A DNA stretch of 64,000 nucleotides from Candidatus Obscuribacterales bacterium (lineage in GTDB: Bacteria; Cyanobacteriota; Vampirovibrionia; Obscuribacterales; Obscuribacteraceae). The notes below the pieces were generated by a model that was not told the origin of the DNA, searched no databases, and saw only the letters and a list, made by a program, of their open reading frames with translations. Positions 24,736 to 34,029 of the stretch are shown piece by piece (position 1 is the stretch's first letter; every line of letters starts with the position of its first letter). A program made the translations under genes and the position numbers. Where the stretch lies: NCBI GenBank assembly GCA_019750335.1, contig JAIEOQ010000002.1, forward strand, positions 434,001 through 498,000. Reading direction: 5' to 3'.

Positions 24736-27700
24736 ATGTCTAAAACATCTGCGGAGGCTACCGATCTCCGACTCACGCAGAATCCAGAAAAGAAAGACGT
24801 CTCACCAGAGAAAAACGACGAAGAGAGTTCGCTGCAACCCTCCTTTGAGGATTGGCGTAAATTTACCAACTTACCAAGGCTCGAAAGCACAACCGACTTA
24901 CACGAGCTGAATATCGATAATCCGGCAAGAACTTTTGCCGCAAACGATAATCCATTTACCGCCAACGTTGCTGACAAACCAGCCAAAGTTGGCGATGCCA
25001 GAAGCACTGCCACGCAGCTGGATGCCGGCGCTAAACCGGGCAAATTGGAGATTGTCGACAGCTCTCGCACCTTAGGCACAGACTTTACTCCGAAAAGCTC
25101 CATTACTCGCGATGCCACCAGCAAAAAGATAAGCGATATTTATTATCCTGACGGCAGCCACCGTCATATAGATCGTGACGCCGAGGGCAAACTTACAGGC
25201 GTAGTCACTTCACGGGCTGACGGCTCTGGCACTACCTCCATCTTTAAAAAAGGCGAGCAATGGTTCATAAAAACTCCAGGCATGGAGTTGCCTTATGATG
25301 GCGAAATCAAAGACGAAGACAATGGGGATATCTGCTTCCGTAGCGCCGGCGAGCGAAACTGGCGCCGCGAACATCCGGACGGCACAATTGCTACGGATAA
25401 GCTCCAGTCAGACGGTTCAATTTTAACCGTCAATGCTCAAAACAAAGTAGAAAGAGTAGTCCGTACCGACGGTACCGTTCTGCAGCAACAAGAAGGCGGC
25501 ATCAGCGAAACTCGTCCCGGCGAGAAACCGCTCTTCTGGAAGCAAGAAGGTGACAGTTCACGCAGAAACTTTCATATAAATGATGAAGGCGCTACCGTTT
25601 TTGAAACGGCAGACGGCACAACTCATACAATTAATCGCCGCGGGCTGGAAGTTTTAGCTTCAAGCGATCGAGCAAAAATCACTCTCGACAGTCTTGACCG
25701 TCTTAAAACAAGAGAAAGCAAAGACGGCAAATCTCATATTCAATATGAATATTTCGGCAATACCAAAGAGATTCAAAGTCTTGCTATTACCGACAAAGAA
25801 ACTAATAAAACCGAGACTTATACCCGTAAATCAGCTGATTCTTTAAGCTGGCAAGTAGGCTCAGGCGGATTCTGGAACGGTCAAGTTCGAGCCAACAATG
25901 ATGGGTCGCACATGACTCGCGAAGTCAAAGCTGACCGCTGGAATCGTCTTGTTCGACCACAAGCTGATGCCCCTTGGTCCATGCAATCGGCCAAAGGTGA
26001 ATCCGGCGACACAGTTATCTCCCCTGATGAAATAGCTACCGACAGCAAACCAATCCAATTTACAGTTGCTCAAACTGAACAAGCTTATACGGCGCCAGCT
26101 AAATTTGACCTCAAATTAAGCGGCGACGACAAAACAAGCTTGATGTTCGATCCGGTTCTGTCTGAACAAGCAACCAAACGGGATCAGACAGGCAACATAA
26201 ATTTCATCGACTACGGAAACGGCAAAACACGTCAACTGATTACCGACGCTAAAAATGAAGTCAGCGAAATTCGCACGACCATACCGGGCGAAGGCACTAA
26301 CGTTTTAGTTAAAAAAGGCGAACAATGGTTCGTCCGTACCAAAGATCAAGATGTGCTTTATCCGGGAAAAATCGAACCGGAAAGAAACGGCGACATCTGT
26401 TTCCAAACAACAAGCGATGGTACCTGGCGCCGTGAGCGTCCAGGCGGCAGCATCGTCATGGAAAAAACAAACGAAGTCGGCGCTCGACTTTGTTTTGATT
26501 CACAAAATAAAGTTCAACATGTCACTCGCAAAAACGGCTCAACGGTAGAGCAGCTTGACGCCAACACAATAGTTGAAAGCAAGCCGGGACAAAAGCCAAT
26601 AACCTGGACCAAACAAGCTGCAACTTGGATGCCAGATTCAAAATTGGAAAAGCCGCGCACAGATTTTGCTATCCATCAAAATGGCGACATCTCTTACCTC
26701 GCACCTTCCGGTACTAAATATATTGATACAGCCGCCAGCGGACGGATCATTGACGCTCCGGGCAAGCCGACTCGGCATTATGACGATCAACATCGTTTGA
26801 CCGATTTAAACCCGCAAGGACAAAAACGTCATTACGAATTTTTTGACGGTCCAACAGCCGACGTACGTCAGGTTGTAATTACCAACGAAGAATCCGGTAA
26901 TGTCAAAACAATGACCCGTTCGGACAAGTCTTCATGGGAATGGGACGTTGTCGATACTAACGGCAAGAAAACAAAATGGCACGGTGAAATTCGTATCGCC
27001 TCAGATGGCGTGCACTCTTATCGTGAAGTTAGTCGCGATCGATATGGCAAAATTGTTGCGCACAAAGAAGGGGATCGTTGGACCTCTCACCATGCCGACG
27101 ATAAAGTCACAAGCGACACCATCGGTCCTGATGGTTCACGCACCTCTTATGACGCTAAAGATCAAGTCGTCAGTTTCAGGCGCCCGGACGGCTTCAGCTT
27201 AGATAAGAGTCCCGATGGCAACAGCATAACCATAAACGATCCTAAAGCCGATCAACCGACAGTCTGGACCAGAGATATCGCCAATAATTGGACTACCGCT
27301 GGCAACGACAAAGATGTTCGTCGCGATTTATCCATCGACAAACAAGGCAATTTAGCTTTCCTCAGCCAAAACGGCGATAAGCATTTCTTACGTCCGGATT
27401 TGAGCCGTCATGTAATTAAAATCGACGGCACCAAGATTGAACTGAATAAGGACATGCAAGTTCTATCGGCTCAACGCGGCGAGAACTTACGTACTTTCCT
27501 ATACAACAAAGACGGACAGATTCAAACTGTCAAAGACATAAACTTCAACACACGACAAGAAAAGTTTGTTTTTGATAGAAAACCGAAAGGCGAAGAAACA
27601 AGAACTCACATTCATGCCTCCGAACATGGTGATTTTAGTTACGCTAATCCGGACGGGACTGCCGTCATCGAGCGTTCTAACCAAGTAAGAGTCGACTTGG

Positions 27701-29046
27701 ATCAGGCTGGCGATATTATCAGAGCCAGCACAGCTAAAGGCAGCCGTCGCTTCCATTATGAAGGTGAGGGCGAGAACAAAAAATTAGCTGTAGTCATTGA
27801 TACACGTCGCATGGAAAACGGCACTGACCGCACCGATATGTGGACGCGCGTCAGAAGCACCGACGGTACTTTTACAAATGAATTCCGCAGCATAACCAAA
27901 GAAGGCAAAGCCAGACCATCACGCTTTAATTTAACGCCAACAGTAGACGGCGAATATGACTATCGTCGATTAACAGACAAACCGGGCGACAAGCCGCATG
28001 TATCTCGTTTACGCGGTGAAGGCTTCGAAGACGGCGTACCGGAATCGGTAGAAGACGCCCATCTTGAGCTCGTCTCCAACTTGGAAGGCAAGATGGAGAA
28101 AGGACGTATCGAGCGCATGGAAGTAATGATGAAGCAGTTCGAAAAACGGATGAAAGATCAAGTCGAACTGATGGTTGCCGGCGGTATCAATCCGGAAGCA
28201 GCAGCGAAAGAAGCTGAAATCAGCATCGCCGAGACATATTATCATTGCAATCGCCTGCTTACAGGCGATCAGAGCAATACCAGAAATTACAATCCGATGT
28301 ACAACTTTAAGACTCGCGTCGACCTGGCCGAAAACTTGGTTTGTATGGCAGCTCAGCCTCAAAGAACCATCGTTCAAGGCAGCACCGGCACTTGCTGGTG
28401 GGAGTCGAGCTGGAACGTCGGTGTATTCCAACGTAACGCCAATCATGGCGCTCGTTTTGTTACCGATATTGCTTTAACCCGCCAATATACAAGCACCGCT
28501 CCTACTCTAAATAGCAAAACAGGAAGATGTAAAACTCTAACCGTACCGCCGGAATATGTACAAATTACTCGCGGCAGAGAAAATAGCGGCTACGGTTGGC
28601 ATCCGGGCATGGTCGGCCAAAACAGCAAACGCAGTCCGGTCGGCATGATTATGGACCAATGCGGACCGCCTTTATACGGCGCGCGCTCTTTTGGTCGCAG
28701 TAACGCCGGCTGGCATGATGAAGCAAAAAACATCATTTATATGATGACCGGCAAAAACGAAGTCAACCATGGCTCCGGCCGCGTCGGTGACCGCGAAAGA
28801 ATTGAATTGCTTGCAACCGGCGGCTGGACTTCATCCGGCGGCGGTCACATGTGGGGCTACTCCATGCGCAAAGACAAGGATGGCAGCTGGCTCGTAATAC
28901 GTGACGACCAGTACAGCGGTAACGATCGTGTCATTGAAAGAATCCGCAACCTCAATCAATGGGCAGCACCGGCTCGCAGTGCCGTCAGACAAACCTGGAA
29001 GCGAAATCTTCCCGAAGAGAAGCGTCTTAAACAGACTAGAGCTTAA
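24736..29046 (+). CDS. Giant repeat protein with C-terminal papain-like Cys-His-Asp domain
   Basis: 1436 residues from the ATG at 24736, which has AGGA 6 nt upstream (an in-frame ATG lies 15 nt earlier). No signal peptide or membrane helix. Residues about 130-400 and 487-785 are two copies of a beta-rich module (KKGEQWFIKTPG / KKGEQWFVRTKD; NGDICFRS...WRREHPDG / NGDICFQT...WRRERPGG), with a decayed third at about 790-950. The module resembles YD/Rhs-type strands. A helical segment (1106-1185) precedes a C-terminal domain with Q1214, C1220 (QGSTGTCWW), H1371 (GGGHMWGYS) and D1390 (VIRDD), the order of papain-fold peptidases. The function is not known; export without a leader, or self-cleavage, is only a possibility. 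Confidence 0.8.
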   Translation: MSKTSAEATDLRLTQNPEKKDVSPEKNDEESSLQPSFEDWRKFTNLPRLESTTDLHELNIDNPARTFAANDNPFTANVADKPAKVGDARSTATQLDAGAKPGKLEIVDSSRTLGTDFTPKSSITRDATSKKISDIYYPDGSHRHIDRDAEGKLTGVVTSRADGSGTTSIFKKGEQWFIKTPGMELPYDGEIKDEDNGDICFRSAGERNWRREHPDGTIATDKLQSDGSILTVNAQNKVERVVRTDGTVLQQQEGGISETRPGEKPLFWKQEGDSSRRNFHINDEGATVFETADGTTHTINRRGLEVLASSDRAKITLDSLDRLKTRESKDGKSHIQYEYFGNTKEIQSLAITDKETNKTETYTRKSADSLSWQVGSGGFWNGQVRANNDGSHMTREVKADRWNRLVRPQADAPWSMQSAKGESGDTVISPDEIATDSKPIQFTVAQTEQAYTAPAKFDLKLSGDDKTSLMFDPVLSEQATKRDQTGNINFIDYGNGKTRQLITDAKNEVSEIRTTIPGEGTNVLVKKGEQWFVRTKDQDVLYPGKIEPERNGDICFQTTSDGTWRRERPGGSIVMEKTNEVGARLCFDSQNKVQHVTRKNGSTVEQLDANTIVESKPGQKPITWTKQAATWMPDSKLEKPRTDFAIHQNGDISYLAPSGTKYIDTAASGRIIDAPGKPTRHYDDQHRLTDLNPQGQKRHYEFFDGPTADVRQVVITNEESGNVKTMTRSDKSSWEWDVVDTNGKKTKWHGEIRIASDGVHSYREVSRDRYGKIVAHKEGDRWTSHHADDKVTSDTIGPDGSRTSYDAKDQVVSFRRPDGFSLDKSPDGNSITINDPKADQPTVWTRDIANNWTTAGNDKDVRRDLSIDKQGNLAFLSQNGDKHFLRPDLSRHVIKIDGTKIELNKDMQVLSAQRGENLRTFLYNKDGQIQTVKDINFNTRQEKFVFDRKPKGEETRTHIHASEHGDFSYANPDGTAVIERSNQVRVDLDQAGDIIRASTAKGSRRFHYEGEGENKKLAVVIDTRRMENGTDRTDMWTRVRSTDGTFTNEFRSITKEGKARPSRFNLTPTVDGEYDYRRLTDKPGDKPHVSRLRGEGFEDGVPESVEDAHLELVSNLEGKMEKGRIERMEVMMKQFEKRMKDQVELMVAGGINPEAAAKEAEISIAETYYHCNRLLTGDQSNTRNYNPMYNFKTRVDLAENLVCMAAQPQRTIVQGSTGTCWWESSWNVGVFQRNANHGARFVTDIALTRQYTSTAPTLNSKTGRCKTLTVPPEYVQITRGRENSGYGWHPGMVGQNSKRSPVGMIMDQCGPPLYGARSFGRSNAGWHDEAKNIIYMMTGKNEVNHGSGRVGDRERIELLATGGWTSSGGGHMWGYSMRKDKDGSWLVIRDDQYSGNDRVIERIRNLNQWAAPARSAVRQTWKRNLPEEKRLKQTRA

Positions 29047-29060
29047 ATGAAGCGGATAGC

Positions 29061-29090
29061 CTGACAGGAAAAAAGCTTGTCAGTTATACT
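29061..29090 (+). promoter_or_regulatory. Sigma-70-type promoter between the giant gene and its downstream neighbour
   Basis: CTGACA (29061-29066), an 18-nt spacer, then TATACT (29085-29090); each box matches five of six consensus positions. The start of transcription would be about 29097, just before the GGAG at 29104 of the next gene. The -35 half also forms a hairpin (CTGACA/TGTCAG), so part of this segment could act as RNA after read-through. Confidence 0.5.
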
Positions 29091-29114
29091 CTGGCTTTGC
29101 GCTGGAGTGGATAT

Positions 29115-30413
29115 TTGTTGAGAAAGCAGATTAGCGTTGCGCTTTTAGCCGGACTTGTCATGAGCTCCTGCAGTTTTGCTTTTGCCGATGAATCAGACAG
29201 CTGGGTTCGCGACGTTGAATTCGGCAAACAAAAAAGCAGCGTAACTACAACAGCCGAAAACGGCGATTATACGACTTATGTGGAAGAGCCGCCCCGCCCT
29301 CTGCAAACAAGCAGCCCGCGAGCAGTTGCCCAGAGACTCCCCATAGCGCCGGCTCCAGCCGTTCAAATTTCACCACCTCTAAATAAAGCAGCCGAAATCA
29401 AGCCGGCAGCGGTCAAAGCAACTCAAACTGCAGGCGGCACCCCCTTGCTAAAGGGTCAAGTCACTTATGTAGTGCCTAGCGGCACGCCGCTAAAATTAAA
29501 GCTGGCTACAGTGCCGATGCCGCAAATGAAAATGGATATGCGCGATGAAGAAGGTCATTTGCGCCCGGCTCAAGTCGGCGAAATAATTACAGCAAAAGTC
29601 ACCGAAGATATTTATGTCGACGACAATAAAGTAATTCCTGAAGGCACGGTTTTTCAGGGTAGAGTAGCGAGAATAGCTCCACCGCGTCATGTTAGCCGCC
29701 CCGGTCATTTAGAGCTCGATTTTGATAAATTCACAACCCCTGACGGCAAAACATTTGCTTTCCGTGCTGAAGCAAATAATTTCAAACCATCCACTTTAAA
29801 AACAAAAGCCAAAGGCTTCGGTATTATCGCCGCTCACGCCGCCGGCGGAGCAGCGCTGGGCGCCCTGATCGCTTACCGAGTTTTCGGACCAAGTAATACT
29901 GTAGCCATGGAAGGCTACAACATTGCCGGCGGAGCAGCTCTAGGCGCTTTAGGCGGTATCGGTTACGCTTTATGGAAACGCGGACCGGAAGCGGTTCTTG
30001 AGCCAGGCGACGAATTCCAGATGTCGATTAATATGGATCTTTTGATTCCTGCTGCAAGCGAACCGAAGCAGAAAAAAAAGCCAGCAAATTTACCCGGTCT
30101 CGAAATTGAAGTCCTCAGCAAAAAACTAGCCAAAGATGGCTTTGGCGGTCACATGTTGCGCGTGGAAACTTTCATTACCAATGAGACCAAACGCAAACTA
30201 CGTTCTATTGATCTTTTTCTGGAAGATGACTTAGGCAACAGACAACCTGTCTCTCCGGATATTGACGAAGAGACTGAAGAACTTTTCTATATTTCACCTA
30301 TGTCACGCACCCATATCAAATTTGCTTTTCATGTTGAATTTCCGAAGCTAAAAAGCAAGCTATTATGGTTCGATCACGAGACTCAAGAACTGCTTTTCGA
30401 ACAAAGACTTTAA
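29115..30413 (+). CDS. Exported glycine-zipper protein with VirB10/TrbI-like beta domain
   Basis: About 432 residues from a TTG at 29115, 7 nt after GGAG (TTG codons at 29097 and 29118 are alternatives). Signal peptide: LRKQISVALLAGLVMSSCSFAFA. After a Pro/Ala-rich linker, residues about 115-230 read like the C-terminal VirB10/TrbI fold (VPSGTPLKLKL; VGEIITAKVTEDIYVDDNKVIPEGTVFQGRVARI). A double glycine zipper (AAGGAALGALIAYRV; AGGAALGALGGIGYALW) follows, then a beta-rich C-terminal domain. It probably sits in the envelope, perhaps spanning a membrane. The family match is remote. Confidence 0.65.
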   Translation: MLRKQISVALLAGLVMSSCSFAFADESDSWVRDVEFGKQKSSVTTTAENGDYTTYVEEPPRPLQTSSPRAVAQRLPIAPAPAVQISPPLNKAAEIKPAAVKATQTAGGTPLLKGQVTYVVPSGTPLKLKLATVPMPQMKMDMRDEEGHLRPAQVGEIITAKVTEDIYVDDNKVIPEGTVFQGRVARIAPPRHVSRPGHLELDFDKFTTPDGKTFAFRAEANNFKPSTLKTKAKGFGIIAAHAAGGAALGALIAYRVFGPSNTVAMEGYNIAGGAALGALGGIGYALWKRGPEAVLEPGDEFQMSINMDLLIPAASEPKQKKKPANLPGLEIEVLSKKLAKDGFGGHMLRVETFITNETKRKLRSIDLFLEDDLGNRQPVSPDIDEETEELFYISPMSRTHIKFAFHVEFPKLKSKLLWFDHETQELLFEQRL

Positions 30414-30418
30414 ATGCC

Positions 30419-30442
30419 AAAAAGCCTCCCTTTTGAGGAGGC
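30419..30442 (-). terminator. Terminator, minus strand (weakly bidirectional)
   Basis: Stem GCCTCC/GGAGGC with a 7-nt loop, followed on the minus strand by TTTTTGG. It ends the 78-residue gene at 30477. The plus side has only CCTTTG, so it may also stop the gene ending at 30413. Confidence 0.7.
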
Positions 30443-30476
30443 CCTTTGACAGGAGGAAGGCGCAAGAAAAGCTTCG

Positions 30477-30713
30477 CTACACTGTCTGTAGCTGGACGTC
30501 GTAGTTCAATCTCACCGAATCGTAGACGACTCGTATCGAGACTGTATGGTCAGTGCTGAAATCCAGACGAACACGTCCAAGACTGCTACCGCCATATTCT
30601 TTCCAGTGAGTCGGCACTGACACAATGACCGCATCAGGACCCCACTCTTCAACATATGCCTTAAGGACCTGGCAAAGTTTTTCCTCATCGTTTGGATTTT
30701 GAAACATGCTCAT
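30477..30713 (-). CDS. Small hypothetical protein
   Basis: 78 residues, family not recognised. The N-terminal half is helical (DEEKLCQVLKAYVEEWG) and the C-terminal half is alternating strand-like (SSLGRVRLDFSTDHTVSIRVVYDSVRLNYDVQLQ). No signal peptide. AGGAAG lies about 6 nt before the ATG, and a terminator follows. A TTGACA at 30787-30792 (minus) upstream lacks a well-spaced -10. Confidence 0.65.
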   Translation of the reverse strand: MSMFQNPNDEEKLCQVLKAYVEEWGPDAVIVSVPTHWKEYGGSSLGRVRLDFSTDHTVSIRVVYDSVRLNYDVQLQTV

Positions 30714-30871
30714 TGTCTTCCTGCCTATTGGTTTGGTACGGGTTCAATTCCAAGGTTGATGAACACAGTTTAAGAAATTAAGCAGTTGTCAACAATTGGG
30801 GAGTTTCCCACGCCTTGCGTAGGATTCCCACCGCTCATGTCTAAGATTCAGAAACGGCTACAATTCAGGTT

Positions 30872-31465
30872 TTAAGGTTTTTCGAATCCCGGCTCAAACG
30901 CTACATCGCCTTTGCCCAAAGCGGACAGAATAGCCTCTACTTTTCTTTTGGACGGACTATTCGGGAACTTCTTCAAAAAATCGTTATAAGCGGCAACTGC
31001 TAGCTCAGGCTTATCGTTTGCTTGATAAAAACAAGCAAGAGTCAACCACGCTGACTCGGTAACCGGATTTAACGCCACAGCACATTTCAATTCAGTGCAG
31101 GCTTCGTCTAAGCGCCCTAATTTGGCATAGGCCAAACCTAAAGCATGATGAGCTTGAGGTAGATCCGGCGCCAAGCTTATGCCTTGTTTGAACTTTTCCA
31201 GAGCAAGCTCATTTTTATTGGCATGGAGCAACGCCAGACCGTCATTGATTACGCTTGCCGCCCCATATTTTTTTTTGCTTACACTCTTACCATCAATTGT
31301 ATAGATATGACGACCGAACTTGCCCGAGACTGTTTTCAGAGCAGGCGCAGGCATAGGCGGCGCCTGCTTAGCGCCTTGAGCAGAACACAGCCCGCCAAAA
31401 CAGCCGCTTAAAGCTGCTCCCAAAAAGCCGGCAGACAAAACTAGCTTAGTTTTTAGAACCAACAT
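30872..31465 (-). CDS. TPR lipoprotein
   Basis: 197 residues. The N-terminus (LVLKTKLVLSAGFLGAALSGC) ends in a lipobox, LSGC, with Cys22 as the likely lipidated residue. Residues about 70-180 hold three TPRs (AASVINDGLALLHANKNELALEKFKQGISLAPD; LGLAYAKLGRLDEACTELKCAVALNP; ACFYQANDKPELAVAAYNDFLKKFPNS). It overlaps the 3' end of pgk by 20 nt, so it is translated from the gap-pgk message or coupled to it. Confidence 0.8.
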   Translation of the reverse strand: MLVLKTKLVLSAGFLGAALSGCFGGLCSAQGAKQAPPMPAPALKTVSGKFGRHIYTIDGKSVSKKKYGAASVINDGLALLHANKNELALEKFKQGISLAPDLPQAHHALGLAYAKLGRLDEACTELKCAVALNPVTESAWLTLACFYQANDKPELAVAAYNDFLKKFPNSPSKRKVEAILSALGKGDVAFEPGFEKP

Positions 31466-32672
31466 TCTCTAAAGTATCAAGACAAGCTACACCAGGCAGC
31501 TCGAGACCTTCCATAAATTCCAGTGCCGCACCGCCACCGGTGGAAACATGAGTGAAAGCTTCCGGATCGGCTCCACGAGCTTCAATTGCCGCCACCGAAT
31601 CACCGCCACCGACTACAGTTTTCACGCCCTTTTTTGTCAAATCAACAAGTAAATCAACAAGAGCGAAAGTTGCTTTTTCAAAACCAGCATATTCAAAAGC
31701 ACCAAGCGGTCCATTCCACAGAATTGATTTGCAGCTCGAAAGCTCTTTAGCTATACGCTCTATTGTTGCCGGTCCTAAATCAAGACCCATTTGCTCGCTC
31801 GGGATAGCGTCAGCTGCATAAATCTTATTCTCGGCACCAGCTTTAAACTCAGAAGCACAAACAACATCTTCCGGAAGAATCAGTTTGATTCCTTTTTCTT
31901 TGCAGGATTGCATCAGTTCACGACAAAACTCAAGCTTGTCTTCTTCTACCAAAGACTTACCAACCGGCTTGCCTTGCGCTTTCAAGAAACTGAAAGCCAT
32001 AGCCCCGCCGATTACCAAAACATCGACTTTATTGATCAAGTTTTGCAGAACACCTATTTTAGTTGAGACTTTAGAGCCGCCAATTACCGTGGCAAAAGGA
32101 CGTGCCGGAGTATGCAAAACTTCAGTTAGAGTCTTAATCTCTTTATTCAACAAAAATCCGGATAATGCCGGGCTCAAATGTTTGCTTACACCCTCGGTGC
32201 TGGCGTGAGCACGATGAGCCGTACCGAAAGCATCATTGACATAAATGTCCGCATTTGCAGCCAGTTCACGGGCAAAGGCCGGATCATTTTTCTCTTCTTC
32301 ACTATGAAAACGTACATTTTCCAACAAACAAATCTCGCCTGGAGCCAGAGCATCGATAGCGGCTTTAGCTGCCTCACCGATACATTTGTCGACGAACTTC
32401 ACTTCCTGACCAATCAGTTTTGAGAGGTGCTTAGCGATCGGAGCCAAACTATATTTTTCGGTTGGACCCTTAGGCCGTCCCAGATGCGAAACGAGAACAA
32501 CTCTTGCTCCAGCTTTGCGCAAATAATCAATTGTTTCCACAGCTGCTCTGATTCTAGAATCATCAGCAATGGAAAGATCTTCATTCTGCGGAACGTTGAA
32601 GTCCACACGTACAAGCACTCTTTTACCTTTGAATGTATCGGTCGCAACGTGAGCAATAGTTTTTTTCAACAT
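31446..32672 (-). CDS. pgk: Phosphoglycerate kinase
   Basis: Glycolytic enzyme transferring phosphate from 1,3-bisphosphoglycerate to ADP, 408 residues. Start at the ATG at 32672 (MLKKTIAHVATDTFKGKRVLVRVDFNVP), with GAGGG upstream. RVDFNVP, the SHLGRPKG substrate loop, DAFGTAHRAHAS, the ILWNGPLGAFE region and VVGGGDSVAAIE (nucleotide site) are all intact. It is downstream of gap in the same direction. Confidence 0.97.
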   Translation of the reverse strand: MLKKTIAHVATDTFKGKRVLVRVDFNVPQNEDLSIADDSRIRAAVETIDYLRKAGARVVLVSHLGRPKGPTEKYSLAPIAKHLSKLIGQEVKFVDKCIGEAAKAAIDALAPGEICLLENVRFHSEEEKNDPAFARELAANADIYVNDAFGTAHRAHASTEGVSKHLSPALSGFLLNKEIKTLTEVLHTPARPFATVIGGSKVSTKIGVLQNLINKVDVLVIGGAMAFSFLKAQGKPVGKSLVEEDKLEFCRELMQSCKEKGIKLILPEDVVCASEFKAGAENKIYAADAIPSEQMGLDLGPATIERIAKELSSCKSILWNGPLGAFEYAGFEKATFALVDLLVDLTKKGVKTVVGGGDSVAAIEARGADPEAFTHVSTGGGAALEFMEGLELPGVACLDTLENVGSKN

Positions 32673-32698
32673 CGAGAAAACCCTCTGTATTAAGCAGG

Positions 32699-32728
32699 TG
32701 AGTGCGCCCGACAAGTCGGACGCACTCA
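32699..32728. other. Intercistronic hairpin between gap and pgk
   Basis: TGAGTGCG and CGCACTCA form an 8-bp stem enclosing an inner CCGAC/GTCGG stem. No U-tract follows on the minus strand, so read-through into pgk is expected. It may set relative expression or protect the gap mRNA end. Confidence 0.6.
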
Positions 32729-32754
32729 GTGACAATCAATCTAGCTAAGCAGCA

Positions 32755-33780
32755 TTAAACTTTGGCCAAAGCCATTTTGTTTGCCACCATGGTGCCCAAT
32801 TCGATCAAGCGGTTGCTATAGCCCCACTCGTTATCGTACCAAGCAAGCACTTTAACCATATTGTCAGCAACAACCATGGTCAAATCGGCATCAACTACCG
32901 AAGACAATTTATTGCCGCAGAAATCAATCGAAACCAAAGGCAGTTCGCAATAGCCCATTACACCATTCAAGGCACTACCGGCAGCCTGTTTAAGCGCTTC
33001 ATTGACGCCTTCTTTCGTAACCGGCTTTTTGGTTGTAACGACCAAATCAACTACCGAAACGTTAGGAGTCGGCACGCGCATAGCAAAGCCGTTCAACTTA
33101 CCTTTAAGATGCGGCATAACCAAGCCGATTGCTTTGGCTGCACCGGTGCTTGAAGGGATCATCGATTGAGCAGCACCACGTGCTCTGCGCAAATCGCTAT
33201 GTCCGGTATCCAGCAAACGTTGGTCTAGAGTGTAGCTGTGGATTGTTGTCATCAAACCATGTTCGATGCCAAAAGCTTCGTCAAGCACTTTAGCAACCGG
33301 AGCCAAGCAGTTAGTCGTACAGCTGGCATTGGAGATGATGTGATGTTTGTCCGGATCATAAGACTTATCGTTAACACCGATTACAACTGTAAGATCTTCG
33401 CCTTTAGCTGGCGCGGAGATCAATACTTTTTTAGCGCCGGCAGTGATATGCCCTTTGGCTTTTTCAGCATCGGTAAAAACGCCGCTGCATTCAAGCACAA
33501 TTTCAACACCGAGCTTGGACCAAGGACAAGCAGCCGGATCTTTCTCTTTAGAGAAATGATATTTCTTACCGTCAACTACAAGAGCGTCTTCTGTATGCGA
33601 AACTGCGCCTGAAAGCTCACCTTGCACTGAATCATATTTGAGTAAATGAGCCGATTGTTCAAGATTTTGCATCGGATCGTTGATCGCAACGACTTCAAAA
33701 CCTTTAGGCATGCTGGCTAAATAAGCACGAAAAGCATTACGGCCGATCCTGCCAAACCCGTTAATAGCTACTTTGGCCAT
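32755..33780 (-). CDS. gap: Glyceraldehyde-3-phosphate dehydrogenase
   Basis: 341 residues; oxidative phosphorylation of GAP with NAD(P). The Rossmann start is VAINGFGRIGRNAFRAYLA. The NAD-pocket segment AINDPMQN has Asp35 after Asn34, the pattern usual for NAD use. Catalytic Cys154 lies in SNASCTTNCLAP, with His181 in TTIHSYTLDQ. The C-terminus WYDNEWGYSNRLIEL is canonical. AGGAGG precedes the ATG. It forms an operon with pgk. Confidence 0.97.
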   Translation of the reverse strand: MAKVAINGFGRIGRNAFRAYLASMPKGFEVVAINDPMQNLEQSAHLLKYDSVQGELSGAVSHTEDALVVDGKKYHFSKEKDPAACPWSKLGVEIVLECSGVFTDAEKAKGHITAGAKKVLISAPAKGEDLTVVIGVNDKSYDPDKHHIISNASCTTNCLAPVAKVLDEAFGIEHGLMTTIHSYTLDQRLLDTGHSDLRRARGAAQSMIPSSTGAAKAIGLVMPHLKGKLNGFAMRVPTPNVSVVDLVVTTKKPVTKEGVNEALKQAAGSALNGVMGYCELPLVSIDFCGNKLSSVVDADLTMVVADNMVKVLAWYDNEWGYSNRLIELGTMVANKMALAKV

Positions 33781-33952
33781 GTGTCCTCCTCAAGAGTAAA
33801 GATTGCTCAATTAAGAGCGTAAAACGCGACGGACTGATTAAGCTGCCAGATGTCGGCGGTATTGCCGGCTTTCGCGTACTTAATAGGATAATGCTCTTGG
33901 CCTGATCATCTCTATAACTTTTATTAGTCTTTAAGACCATTGAGCAAAGATC

Positions 33953-33966
33953 TTCATGATCATGAA
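33953..33966. promoter_or_regulatory. 14-bp perfect palindrome upstream of nfu
   Basis: TTCATGATCATGAA lies just upstream of the putative nfu promoter and within the divergent gap-nfu intergenic region. Perfect symmetry makes it a candidate operator, for example for an Fe-S or redox regulator; the regulator is unknown. Confidence 0.35.
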
Positions 33967-33974
33967 AACCTGGG

Positions 33975-34001
33975 TTAAGACAAGGGAGGGCTGGTTATAA
34001 T
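33975..34001 (+). promoter_or_regulatory. Putative promoter of nfu
   Basis: A consensus TATAAT at 33996-34001 with TTAAGA 15 nt upstream (short spacer). Because the box overlaps an ATG at 34000, it argues for the downstream ATG at 34030 as the true nfu start. Confidence 0.4.
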
Positions 34002-34029
34002 GAGGACGGGTGATAAAGAGGTTTCACAA

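Noticed and set aside
30714..30871. A tRNA-like GGGTTCAATTCC segment
   Set aside because: No acceptor stem, D-arm or anticodon arm can be formed around it.
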